DNA of 33,983 nt from an uncultured Lachnospiraceae bacterium (GTDB taxonomy: Bacteria; Bacillota; Clostridia; Lachnospirales; Lachnospiraceae), in contig CABUBX010000009.1 in the NCBI GenBank assembly GCA_902489925.1, positions 1 to 33,983 of the forward strand. Reading direction: 5' to 3'. The translations under genes and the position numbers were made by a program. This document shows, piece by piece, positions 24,763-32,291 of the stretch (the stretch's first letter is position 1; the number at the start of each line of letters is the position of its first letter). The notes under the pieces are model-generated. The model was not told the DNA's origin, did not search any database, and saw nothing but the letters and a program-made list of their open reading frames with translations.

Positions 24763-25705
24763 TATCCTTCTCCTTTGAAATATTCGTCTCCTGCACAAGG
24801 AAATGCGGTCGGCCCTTGACCTCATAGTAAATCCTGCCGATATATTCTCCGAGCACCCCGACAGAAATCAACTGAACACCGCCGATAATCATAATTGCAC
24901 TTATAATTGTAAAATATCCGGGCACATCAATACCATGAACAATAATTTGTATAAATGTCGCCAAAACATAAATAAGACTTACTAAAACAAGGAAAAACCC
25001 TATCACACAGCATATACGCAGCGGCTTATTATTAAAAGATATCAAACCGTCAATACCATAGGATAAAAGTCTTTTAAATGACCATTTTGTTTCTCCTCCG
25101 GCTCTCTGTCTGTTTTCATACGAAATGATTTTTTGCTTAAAACCAATCCATGAAAACATTCCCTTAGAAAAACGATTATATTCCTTCATTGAAAGCAGGG
25201 CATCCACCGCTTTTCTGTCTAAAAGTCTGAAATCACCGATGCCGTCAACAATTTCGACATCAACAATATGATTAATTAATTTATAATAGAGGCGGGCAGC
25301 CAATGTTTTTTTCTTATCGTCTCCGGCTCTGTTGCGTTTTGCAATGACTTGGTCATAGCCCTCCTGCCATCCGTCGAGCATTTGCGGAATCAATTCCGGG
25401 GGATGCTGCAAGTCTGCATCCATGATAATCACACAATCACCGGAGGCATAGCTTAATCCTGCAAGCATCCCCGCCTCTTTTCCGAAGTTTCTGCTAAAAG
25501 AGACATATTTGATATGCTTGTCTGTTAAGGCTGCTGCTTTAAGTTTATCAAGCGTCGCATCGCGGCTTCCGTCATCCACAAACACAAGTTCATAGCTCAG
25601 CTGCCGCGCTCTCTCAATGTCTGTCATGACCTCTGACAGCTTTGATATTGTTTTTTCTATAACATCGGCCTCATTGAAGCAAGGCACGATTACTGATATA
25701 AGCAT
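24755..25705 (-). CDS. GtrB/DPM1-like family 2 glycosyltransferase
   Basis: A 316-residue membrane glycosyltransferase. It begins LISVIVPCFNEADVIEKTI, with VFVDDGSRDAT and the DADLQHPPEL metal/nucleotide motif of GT-A enzymes, then IGDFRLLDRKAV and two membrane helices at about 232-255 and 265-290. This is the layout of GtrB and related polyprenyl-phosphate glycosyltransferases such as CsbB. It probably loads a sugar from a nucleotide donor onto undecaprenyl phosphate for the GtrA-like protein to flip. A third, acceptor-specific transferase (GtrC or YfhO type) would be needed and is not in this window. Confidence 0.9.
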   Translation of the reverse strand: MLISVIVPCFNEADVIEKTISKLSEVMTDIERARQLSYELVFVDDGSRDATLDKLKAAALTDKHIKYVSFSRNFGKEAGMLAGLSYASGDCVIIMDADLQHPPELIPQMLDGWQEGYDQVIAKRNRAGDDKKKTLAARLYYKLINHIVDVEIVDGIGDFRLLDRKAVDALLSMKEYNRFSKGMFSWIGFKQKIISYENRQRAGGETKWSFKRLLSYGIDGLISFNNKPLRICCVIGFFLVLVSLIYVLATFIQIIVHGIDVPGYFTIISAIMIIGGVQLISVGVLGEYIGRIYYEVKGRPHFLVQETNISKEKDNA

Positions 25706-25793
25706 TTCTTATTTCCTTTCCACTCTACAATCTGGCAGTCATACCCTGACACAAGATTTCTGAAGAAATTCCCATGTCATTATGTCATAAAAA

Positions 25794-25826
25794 GGGGGCA
25801 CCAACCGGCGCCAGACAGCCACCCCC
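25794..25826 (-). terminator. Terminator at the end of the cdaA-leuA operon
   Basis: A GGGGG arm (minus strand, 25822-25826) pairs with CCCCC (25794-25798), helped by wobble pairs and a small internal GGCGCC hairpin. Five T follow. It lies shortly after the GNAT stop. Confidence 0.75.
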
Positions 25827-25843
25827 GTTGATACCCCCATCAC

Positions 25844-26368
25844 TTACATTGTATCCCATGAACGTTCTGGGATTTCATAAAAATATAACTCTGTTTCTCT
25901 GCCTTGATTACTGATTGTCTTCGCCTGTACGAAGCCTGCTTTTTTTGCCAAAGCTTTTGACGCCTTATTTAAAGCATCTATCCTTGCGGCTACCCTGACT
26001 TCTGCCGTTTCCTCCCAGGCATAGTTCAACACCGCACGCACACTTTCAAGTCCATATCCTTTATGCTGCCATGGACGTCCAATCATATAACCAATCTCCA
26101 GCTCTCCCTGCCCGTCAATTTCTTCTACAGAAAGACCGCAGCGTCCGACAAGACTGCCGCTTTCCTTTTCAACAACAGCCCAAAGTCCGAACCCGTAAAA
26201 ACCATAAACATATTTGATATAGGCTTTCAGCTTTTGCCTTTCTTCCTCTCTGTTTTTTGAAAGAGGCTCGATATAATCACAATTGTCTTCGTAAATACTA
26301 TAGAGCGCATCAATATCTTCCGGTACAAACTCCCGGATAATCAGATGCTTTGTGCTTGCAATCACCAT
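25844..26368 (-). CDS. GNAT family N-acetyltransferase
   Basis: A 174-residue acetyl-CoA-dependent N-acetyltransferase resembling the RimJ/RimL branch. It opens with HLIIREFVPEDIDALYSIYED, and the acetyl-CoA-binding region is IGYMIGRPWQHKGYGLESVRAVLNYA, with a slightly varied Q/RxxGxG loop (QHKGYG). The start ATG lies one base after the leuA stop, so it is the last gene of the operon and probably translated by re-initiation, as no strong ribosome binding site is visible. The acceptor is unknown. Confidence 0.88.
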   Translation of the reverse strand: MVIASTKHLIIREFVPEDIDALYSIYEDNCDYIEPLSKNREEERQKLKAYIKYVYGFYGFGLWAVVEKESGSLVGRCGLSVEEIDGQGELEIGYMIGRPWQHKGYGLESVRAVLNYAWEETAEVRVAARIDALNKASKALAKKAGFVQAKTISNQGRETELYFYEIPERSWDTM

Positions 26369-26369
26369 C

Positions 26370-28040
26370 TTATCTGAAGAAAAGTCTGTTCAGAGCGCTG
26401 AAAATAGCTCTGATTGACGAACGTGTAATATTTGAGCTGACACCGACACCGAAGGCTGTCTCACCTGTCTCTGCATTCATCAGCTGAATATATGTCGCCG
26501 CCTGTGAATCTGAACCCATTGTCAGGGCATGCTCTGAATAAAGTGTCAGTTTTGTATGATATTTTGTCTTTAAATTAAGACCATGCTTTACGGCATCAAT
26601 AGGACCGTTTCCAAAGCCTTCGATTGTCTTTGTAATGCCATTTTCCGTATAGGTGAGAATCACCTTTGTGTCAAATGTATCATGAAGCTCACTGATATCT
26701 TCAATTTTAATTTTTCTGAAATGCAGCGGCTCTTTCGCTTCAATGTACAGCTCTTTAAACCGTTTGTATATCTGGTCCGGAGTTACCTCTCCCTGATGCT
26801 CTGAAATATCCTGAATCGCATCGGCAAACTCTTTGTGCATCTCCTTAGGCAGCTGGAAACCGAAATACTGATCCATAATAAAGGCTACGCCGCCTTTGCC
26901 TGACTGACTGTTAATACGCACAATCGGCTCGTAGTCGCGCCCGATGTCTGACGGGTCGATTGGCAGATAAGGCACTTCCCATCTTTCCGGATGGCGCTCA
27001 CGCATAGCCTTAATGCCCTTATTAATCGCATCCTGATGTGAACCTGAAAATGCCGTAAAGACAAGTTTTCCGGCATACGGATGTCTCGGATGAATCGGCA
27101 GCTTACAACAGCGCTCATAAACTTCAATAATTTCACTGATATTTTCTATGTTGAGCTCAGGATTTACGCCTTGAGAAAACATATTATAGGCAATTGTCAA
27201 AATGTCAACATTACCTGTGCGCTCACCATTGCCGAAAAGCGTACCTTCGACACGGTCCGCACCGGCTAAAAGTGCAAGCTCTGTTGCCGCCACACCTGTT
27301 CCCCGGTCATTATGCGGATGTACACTGAGAATAATCTTATCTCTTTCTTTAAAGTGAGCACTCATCCATTCAATCTGGTCCGCATAAACATTTGGTGTAT
27401 TCATCTCAACTGTGGCCGGAAGATTAATGATAATTGGCATCTCTTTTGTCGGCTGCCACACATCAATCACAGCTTCGCAGACTTCAAGGGCATAGTCCAC
27501 CTCTGTCCCCGTAAAACTCTCCGGTGAATACTGAAGCCATAAATTTCCCTTAAAATCCTTGGCATAATCCTTAACCATCTTCGTGCCTTCAACGGCAATT
27601 TTCTTTATCTCATCTTTGTCCATATTAAAAACAACATCTCTTTGAAGTACCGATGTTGAATTGTAAATATGAAGAATAACATTCTTTATACCCTCGATAG
27701 ACTCAAAGGTTCTTTTAATCAAATGAGGACGCGCCTGCGTCAGTACCTGAACTTTTACATCATCAGGAATCAGCTGCCGCTCAACAAGCGTTCTTAAAAA
27801 ATCATATTCAATCTGTGATGCTGACGGAAAACCTATTTCAATTTCCTTAAATCCCAAATGGACAAGCATATTAAAAAACTCTATCTTCTCCTCAACAACC
27901 ATCGGGTCAATCAGTGCCTGATTACCATCGCGCAAATCAACGCTGCACCAAATTGGTGCTTTTTCAATCTCTTTATTTGTCCATGTTCTTTCCGGAAAAT
28001 CTAACACCGGATTCTTTTGATATCTCTGATAATTTAACAT
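26370..28040 (-). CDS. leuA: 2-isopropylmalate synthase, long form
   Basis: LeuA condenses 2-oxoisovalerate with acetyl-CoA, the first committed step of leucine synthesis. The protein has 556 residues, the long form related to yeast and actinobacterial enzymes. Seen are the catalytic DLRDGNQAL (35-43), the metal-site HPHNDRGTGVA (near 240), and a C-terminal LeuA dimer/allosteric domain, which gives leucine feedback. I used the ATG at 28038-28040, 8 bases after GAGGAG; a GTG two codons earlier lies too close to that site. It begins 5 bases after the HPr stop. No leuBCD genes or leucine leader (T-box or attenuator) are seen here, so control must act elsewhere or through feedback. Confidence 0.95.
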   Translation of the reverse strand: MLNYQRYQKNPVLDFPERTWTNKEIEKAPIWCSVDLRDGNQALIDPMVVEEKIEFFNMLVHLGFKEIEIGFPSASQIEYDFLRTLVERQLIPDDVKVQVLTQARPHLIKRTFESIEGIKNVILHIYNSTSVLQRDVVFNMDKDEIKKIAVEGTKMVKDYAKDFKGNLWLQYSPESFTGTEVDYALEVCEAVIDVWQPTKEMPIIINLPATVEMNTPNVYADQIEWMSAHFKERDKIILSVHPHNDRGTGVAATELALLAGADRVEGTLFGNGERTGNVDILTIAYNMFSQGVNPELNIENISEIIEVYERCCKLPIHPRHPYAGKLVFTAFSGSHQDAINKGIKAMRERHPERWEVPYLPIDPSDIGRDYEPIVRINSQSGKGGVAFIMDQYFGFQLPKEMHKEFADAIQDISEHQGEVTPDQIYKRFKELYIEAKEPLHFRKIKIEDISELHDTFDTKVILTYTENGITKTIEGFGNGPIDAVKHGLNLKTKYHTKLTLYSEHALTMGSDSQAATYIQLMNAETGETAFGVGVSSNITRSSIRAIFSALNRLFFR

Positions 28041-28045
28041 AAGCA

Positions 28046-28312
28046 CTACTCCTCTTTTAAACCATTTTGGATTTTTGTCATCAGAGTTTTAAGCGCTGCC
28101 GCCTCATCACTGCCATTACATATCAGTTCTATTTCATCGCCGCACTGCACTCCGGCGCCAAGAACACTTAATACACTTTTGGCATTAGCGATACCGCCCT
28201 CTGTTCTGAAAGAAATCATTGACTTAAATCTCATTGCCTCCCGGCATAGCACACTCGCCGGACGCAAATGAAGCCCCGATGGGTTAGAGACAACGACTCT
28301 GCCCTTTACCAT
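28046..28312 (-). CDS. HPr family phosphocarrier protein
   Basis: An 88-residue HPr, normal in length. His15 in GLHLRPAS is the site phosphorylated by enzyme I for sugar uptake, and Ser46 in NAKSVLSVLG is the regulatory site of HPr kinase. Both lie at the canonical positions. The ATG follows GGGAGGT. It is not next to ptsI but sits between cdaR and leuA, so it may be either the main HPr or a second, regulatory copy. The region around Ser46 (VLSVLGAGV, where classic HPr has IMGVMSLG) deviates somewhat. Confidence 0.88.
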   Translation of the reverse strand: MVKGRVVVSNPSGLHLRPASVLCREAMRFKSMISFRTEGGIANAKSVLSVLGAGVQCGDEIELICNGSDEAAALKTLMTKIQNGLKEE

Positions 28313-28355
28313 AAAACTCTACCTCCCCTTTTGCATCTTATATCAAAAACTTTGC

Positions 28356-29618
28356 TTATGCATCTTTTGTCACAAGAATGTTGACAGCAAGCTGTGGTTT
28401 TATAAAAGTTACTGCTTTATCGCTTTTCAGATAAATAAATACTGTATGCTCGCCTTCCTCAAGCCCTGCCACATTAATTGACGACTTTATATCTGCCGCA
28501 CCAAAGTTTTCAAGCACCGACGGAACAGCCATAACATCCACACCTATACTTTTGATGTCCGATGCTAAATCATATGTATAACCAGTCTGTACATTCTCCA
28601 GACTGATACTGTCAAAATTGACATCAACTGATTTGCCTTCTTTTTTCTCGATACTTACTGTCACTGCAAGGCCGTTCTCCCTGTCATTGCTTCTGACAAG
28701 CTGCAGGCTCTCACCGAGCTGTTTAAGCACATCATCATACAGCAGGTTCTTTTCAATACTTCCGCTCTGTCCTGTAATATCAAGCGTCATCGGTATCTCT
28801 GTCAGCTTATCCAAAACTTCCTTAGGTCCGGCTACAAGAACCGTCTCCGGAACAGCCGTGACCCCTGTAACCTCGTAGCCATAAGCCGGCATACCCGTTG
28901 TCGTAAAGCTTACTTTCACATCCTTTGTCGGCTGCACTGTCACGTCAACCGTAACATCAAATAATTCCTTGCCGTTAAAGGTAAGCTTGCTTGTATCAAT
29001 CTCGGCGCCGTCCTCGCCATATACCTTTGGTGTGACTTTTCTCGTGAAGCTCTCCGAAGCCCCCGAAACATCAATGTCCAAAACAACTTCTTTAATCTTG
29101 CTTACTGACGTCGAGGAACCTCTGATGGTCACTGTATTCGGAGAAATCTGATAGCCTGTGGCATAATAGCCTTCTGCCTCCTCGCCCCGCTTTGACGGAA
29201 CAAGAGAAAATGATTCTTCATCAAGCTTTTCCCGCTTTATGGTATATGTGTTTGTATTGGATATAATTTCAACATGTCCGTCTGTCCTTATGGATTCATT
29301 TGTCTGCTCGACATCCACAAAAACAGCGTCCGTGATGGACAGCTTACTTAAATCTGCCGTAGCAATAAAGTCATCTGCACTGATATTATAAAGTACCGAT
29401 GAACGGCCGCTGATGACAATTGTTGCTTTCTGCCCTGAAACAGGCTCATAAGTATAGTTTTCATCTGTTACGGCATTGGTGTTTGTCTCCTGAACGGCCA
29501 GTGTCAGCTTCTTTGTCGTCACTGCATCGTCCACATTCACTATAATCAGCCATATGATGGTCGCCGCCAGAATTGACAAAAGCTTCATGCCGAGATTATT
29601 TGTTATCTTTTTTTTCAT
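28356..29618 (-). CDS. cdaR: CdaR, YbbR-domain regulator of diadenylate cyclase
   Basis: A 420-residue protein with one N-terminal membrane helix (NLGMKLLSILAATIIWLIIVNV) and an extracellular region of repeated YbbR domains, each with a pattern like TVTIRGSSTSVSKIKEVVLDIDVSG. CdaR binds CdaA through the membrane and tunes its c-di-AMP output. The ATG at 29616-29618 has AAGGAG 10 bases upstream; a TTG three codons earlier is less likely. It overlaps cdaA by 23 bases, the usual cdaA-cdaR layout. The expected third partner glmM is not next; an HPr gene is. Confidence 0.92.
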   Translation of the reverse strand: MKKKITNNLGMKLLSILAATIIWLIIVNVDDAVTTKKLTLAVQETNTNAVTDENYTYEPVSGQKATIVISGRSSVLYNISADDFIATADLSKLSITDAVFVDVEQTNESIRTDGHVEIISNTNTYTIKREKLDEESFSLVPSKRGEEAEGYYATGYQISPNTVTIRGSSTSVSKIKEVVLDIDVSGASESFTRKVTPKVYGEDGAEIDTSKLTFNGKELFDVTVDVTVQPTKDVKVSFTTTGMPAYGYEVTGVTAVPETVLVAGPKEVLDKLTEIPMTLDITGQSGSIEKNLLYDDVLKQLGESLQLVRSNDRENGLAVTVSIEKKEGKSVDVNFDSISLENVQTGYTYDLASDIKSIGVDVMAVPSVLENFGAADIKSSINVAGLEEGEHTVFIYLKSDKAVTFIKPQLAVNILVTKDA

Positions 29619-30483
29619 ACTTAACAATCTCCTTCAGCTTGCTGAAACGTCCTGTAGCTGCCCCGGCTTGCTTAGGCTTCTTCATAAGCAGCTTTTTCAT
29701 GGACTCTATATCAAGATTTCTAAATAACTTGCCATTCTGCGCCAACGATACCGCACCGGTTTCTTCGGAAACAACAATCGTCATACTATCGGAAACTTCA
29801 CTGATACCCACCGCTGCTCTGTGCCGTGTGCCAAGTTCCTTACTTAATTCCATGTTATCCGAAAGCGGCAAATAGCATGTCGCAGCGACAATACGATTTC
29901 CGCGTATAAATACTGCACCATCATGAAGCGGTGTGTTATGCTCAAAAATATTAATAAGAAGCTGGCTGGAAACAACAGAATCCAGAGGAATGCCCGTGCG
30001 CTCATATTCACTGAGCAACACTTCCCTTTCAAGGACAATCAAAGCGCCCGTCTTGACTTTTCCCATCTCATATGCCGCTTTGACAACCTCGTTGATACAT
30101 TTGTCACTGTTTACCTGACCTTTAGGCTCAGATTCACCGGTTGAAAAGAGCGACGATACAAATCGCTTACGCCCCAATTCCTCCAAAGCCTTACGAAGCT
30201 CAGGCTGGAAAATAACAATTACGGCGATTGCAATCACGTTAAATGTCTTACCGAAAATCCATAAAATCGTTGTCAGATGAAGTAATTCCGCCAAAAGCGC
30301 AAAAACAAGGACAACAACAATGCCTTTAAACAATGTCCATGCCCTTGTATTTTTAATCCACACTAAAATATGGTAAATAATAAATGCAATAATCGCAATC
30401 TCAAGATAAGCACTCGGATGGCGAAACGCTGAGAATGTTCCCATCGAAATAAAATTTTGTATACTATCAATAATAGAACTCAA
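29596..30483 (-). CDS. cdaA: Diadenylate cyclase CdaA
   Basis: CdaA makes cyclic di-AMP from two ATP and controls potassium, osmotic and wall homeostasis. The 295-residue protein has three N-terminal membrane helices (about 25-92), then a DAC domain with the catalytic DGA (188-190, in LHDGAVFIRGNRI) and RHR (220-222, in LGTRHRAAVG) motifs. The start is a TTG (30481-30483) 5 bases after GAGGGTG. It is followed by cdaR with an overlap and lies downstream of unknown membrane-protein genes in the same unit. Confidence 0.96.
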   Translation of the reverse strand: MSSIIDSIQNFISMGTFSAFRHPSAYLEIAIIAFIIYHILVWIKNTRAWTLFKGIVVVLVFALLAELLHLTTILWIFGKTFNVIAIAVIVIFQPELRKALEELGRKRFVSSLFSTGESEPKGQVNSDKCINEVVKAAYEMGKVKTGALIVLEREVLLSEYERTGIPLDSVVSSQLLINIFEHNTPLHDGAVFIRGNRIVAATCYLPLSDNMELSKELGTRHRAAVGISEVSDSMTIVVSEETGAVSLAQNGKLFRNLDIESMKKLLMKKPKQAGAATGRFSKLKEIVKYEKKDNK

Positions 30484-30545
30484 GCTTTCACCCTCTTTCT
30501 TAAACTGCCTGACCTCGATCCGCGTAAAGCTACAAGCAAATTATT

Positions 30546-31370
30546 TTAAAACTTGCTTTCGTCATCATCAAAATCACTAAAATTAAAATCATCAAAGTCA
30601 TCCTGCGGTGTCATCCCTGAAGGCGCTTCTTTTTGATTCATAGCCTCAGATATATCCGATAACCACTGTGAATCCTCCGCACTGTTTTCGTAATTGTCAT
30701 TTTCTTTGTTTCTTAGCTTTTTAGATGTCTTTGCCGGTTTTTCCTTAACTGTTTTGGCTGGCTTAGGCGCTTTATCCGCCTTATTCTTCCTGACCGATTT
30801 TTCAGAGTCACCGTAAGCAGCAACACCAAGCTTTGGTATCGCTTTCACATAATAATAGTAATCATCATCTTCAAACTCTAAAAATTCTTTATGCTTATAA
30901 TCCACAGTACAATCCAAAAACCGAACAAGCGCTGCAACAAGTGCCCCGACAATCGTTCCAATCACAACACCGCCCATCCCGGTCTCAACACCAAGCTTAG
31001 AACCGCCAAGTGCAAGCAGCACGATGTTTAAGAGCGCACCTGCGCCGATGGCTGCATACCATGAATAATCAAAAGGCAGCTTCCTTACTACATAAATTAA
31101 AACAATCACTGCTGAAAATGTAATCATATAAAGCAGCATCTCTTTGTTGCCCATTAGATTGTCTACAACAGACTGAATCGAAGCAACGATTTTGTCGATT
31201 TCGGTGCTCGAGCCAAGCACAGTGGCCGCCTCATTAATGCATCCAAGAAACTTTACGGTAAAAATACCAATACATACAGGCACAAGAGTGACTGGTGAAG
31301 CAACAATCCCCAAAACCATCGGCACTGCAAACTCAAGATTAAACGGTGCCAGGGCAACGACAGCCAACAT
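30546..31370 (-). CDS. C-terminal fragment of a frameshifted conserved membrane protein
   Basis: This 274-residue open frame has several membrane helices in its first 160 residues (GFNLEF-like start APFNLEFAVPMVLG, then VLIYVVRKL and VVIGTIVGALVAAL). After that come an acidic YYYYV stretch, a Lys/Ala/Pro-rich linker and an acidic C-terminal tail. Its nominal ATG (31368-31370) has no ribosome binding site. Reading +1 at the A-tract near 31392-31401 joins it in frame to the preceding 122-residue fragment (LLFK followed by FAPAHGIYM), giving one protein of about 386 residues. So it is most likely the second half of a broken or recoded gene. It lies 62 bases before cdaA. Function unknown. Confidence 0.6.
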   Translation of the reverse strand: MLAVVALAPFNLEFAVPMVLGIVASPVTLVPVCIGIFTVKFLGCINEAATVLGSSTEIDKIVASIQSVVDNLMGNKEMLLYMITFSAVIVLIYVVRKLPFDYSWYAAIGAGALLNIVLLALGGSKLGVETGMGGVVIGTIVGALVAALVRFLDCTVDYKHKEFLEFEDDDYYYYVKAIPKLGVAAYGDSEKSVRKNKADKAPKPAKTVKEKPAKTSKKLRNKENDNYENSAEDSQWLSDISEAMNQKEAPSGMTPQDDFDDFNFSDFDDDESKF

Positions 31371-31707
31371 ATAGATGCCATGCGCCGGTGCAAATTTTAA
31401 ATAGCAAATACATGATTAAAAATACAACAAGTGCCAAAGCCGCAAAGATAACTGACAGCTTAAACAAATGCAGTAAAATAATCGCCATAAGGACAAACAC
31501 TGTCATCGGTACCGGAATAAATGCACATACAACTGCAATAAACAGTCGGATGGACATAAGATTTAGCACCTCGTAATAGCCAAGTCCTCCTGAAATACTG
31601 TTCAGTGTCAGAAGCGCAAAAACAAACTTCGCGATAACTTTAAAATATGCTTCAAATTCTCGATATATTTTCATTAATTTCCCTTTATATTCCAATATCT
31701 CGTTCAA
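31339..31707 (-). CDS. N-terminal fragment of a frameshifted conserved membrane protein
   Basis: The fragment starts at a TTG (31705-31707), 8 bases after AGGAGG, and overlaps the stop of the preceding gene by 4 bases. It encodes about 100 residues of good membrane-protein sequence (FKVIAKFVFALLTLNSISGG, IRLFIAVVCAFIPVPMTVFV, FLIMYLLFK). After LLFK the frame goes on into KICTGAWHLYVGCRCPGTV, which looks out of frame; the neighbouring frame continues the membrane protein instead. The overlap with the downstream fragment is 32 bases. Function unknown. Confidence 0.6.
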   Translation of the reverse strand: MNEILEYKGKLMKIYREFEAYFKVIAKFVFALLTLNSISGGLGYYEVLNLMSIRLFIAVVCAFIPVPMTVFVLMAIILLHLFKLSVIFAALALVVFLIMYLLFKICTGAWHLYVGCRCPGTV

Positions 31708-32171
31708 TCTTTTTTCCTCCTGACACTCTCATCATTTTTAGAAAACCGAACATCATCATCCAAAAAGTTTTCCTCTTTCTGCGCACTGTTTTCTGAAATC
31801 TCCTCGATAATCTCAAGTTCCTGATTGTAAACTCTCACACGACGCTTCGCCAACGTATATTTTGTCTGATATACGATAATGCTGACAGCCGCATAAATTC
31901 CCATAAAAAAGAGGTAAGCAACAAGAAACTCCCGACCGACCTTCATCATATCGAGCTTCATCATATTCGCCATAAAATAATCCATATTGTAAGCAACATA
32001 AAGGCCGACTATAAACAGGAAAGCAACAGTTGCACCAATCAAAGTCTTTAGTAAATTAAAGCGCACATAGTCACTGTCACCGTAGGCAGTCACCTTTAAA
32101 TCCTCTTTGCCCTTTCCCTTTTCATAAATCGCAGCCCTTGTCATGATTCTTATTTTTTCTTCATTTAACAT
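31704..32171 (-). CDS. Conserved membrane protein of unknown function ahead of cdaA
   Basis: A 155-residue protein with two membrane helices (about LLKTLIGATVAFLFIVGLYV and FLVAYLFFMGIYAAVSIIVY) flanked by charged cytoplasmic segments. The segment VTAYGDSDYVRFNLLK is echoed by VAAYGDSEKSVRKN in the frameshifted neighbour, which hints that the two proteins share a motif (AYGDS). The ATG at 32169-32171 follows GAGAGG; an upstream in-frame start (32192) has no site. It is the first gene of the long cdaA-leuA unit. I recognise no characterised family. Confidence 0.7.
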   Translation of the reverse strand: MLNEEKIRIMTRAAIYEKGKGKEDLKVTAYGDSDYVRFNLLKTLIGATVAFLFIVGLYVAYNMDYFMANMMKLDMMKVGREFLVAYLFFMGIYAAVSIIVYQTKYTLAKRRVRVYNQELEIIEEISENSAQKEENFLDDDVRFSKNDESVRRKKD

Positions 32172-32223
32172 AAAAAACCTCTCAAAGACCAAAATATTCC
32201 ATTAGTAGCGTATATCTTTTTGT

Positions 32224-32252
32224 ATTATAACACAATTATTTATGAATTTCAA
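32224..32252 (-). promoter_or_regulatory. Strong sigma-A promoter of the cdaA-leuA unit
   Basis: TTGAAA (32247-32252) and a perfect TATAAT (32224-32229) are separated by 17 bases on the minus strand. The predicted leader is about 45 bases. No terminator is seen between here and 25826, so up to eight open frames may be read from it. Confidence 0.75.
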
Positions 32253-32291
32253 AATATTTTTATTTAAGATAATCTCACAAAAAGTTTAAGT

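Noticed and set aside
28041..28355. Leucine T-box or attenuator before leuA
   Set aside because: leuA begins 5 bases after the HPr stop and the gap before HPr is 43 bases, with no hairpins or T-box sequence.
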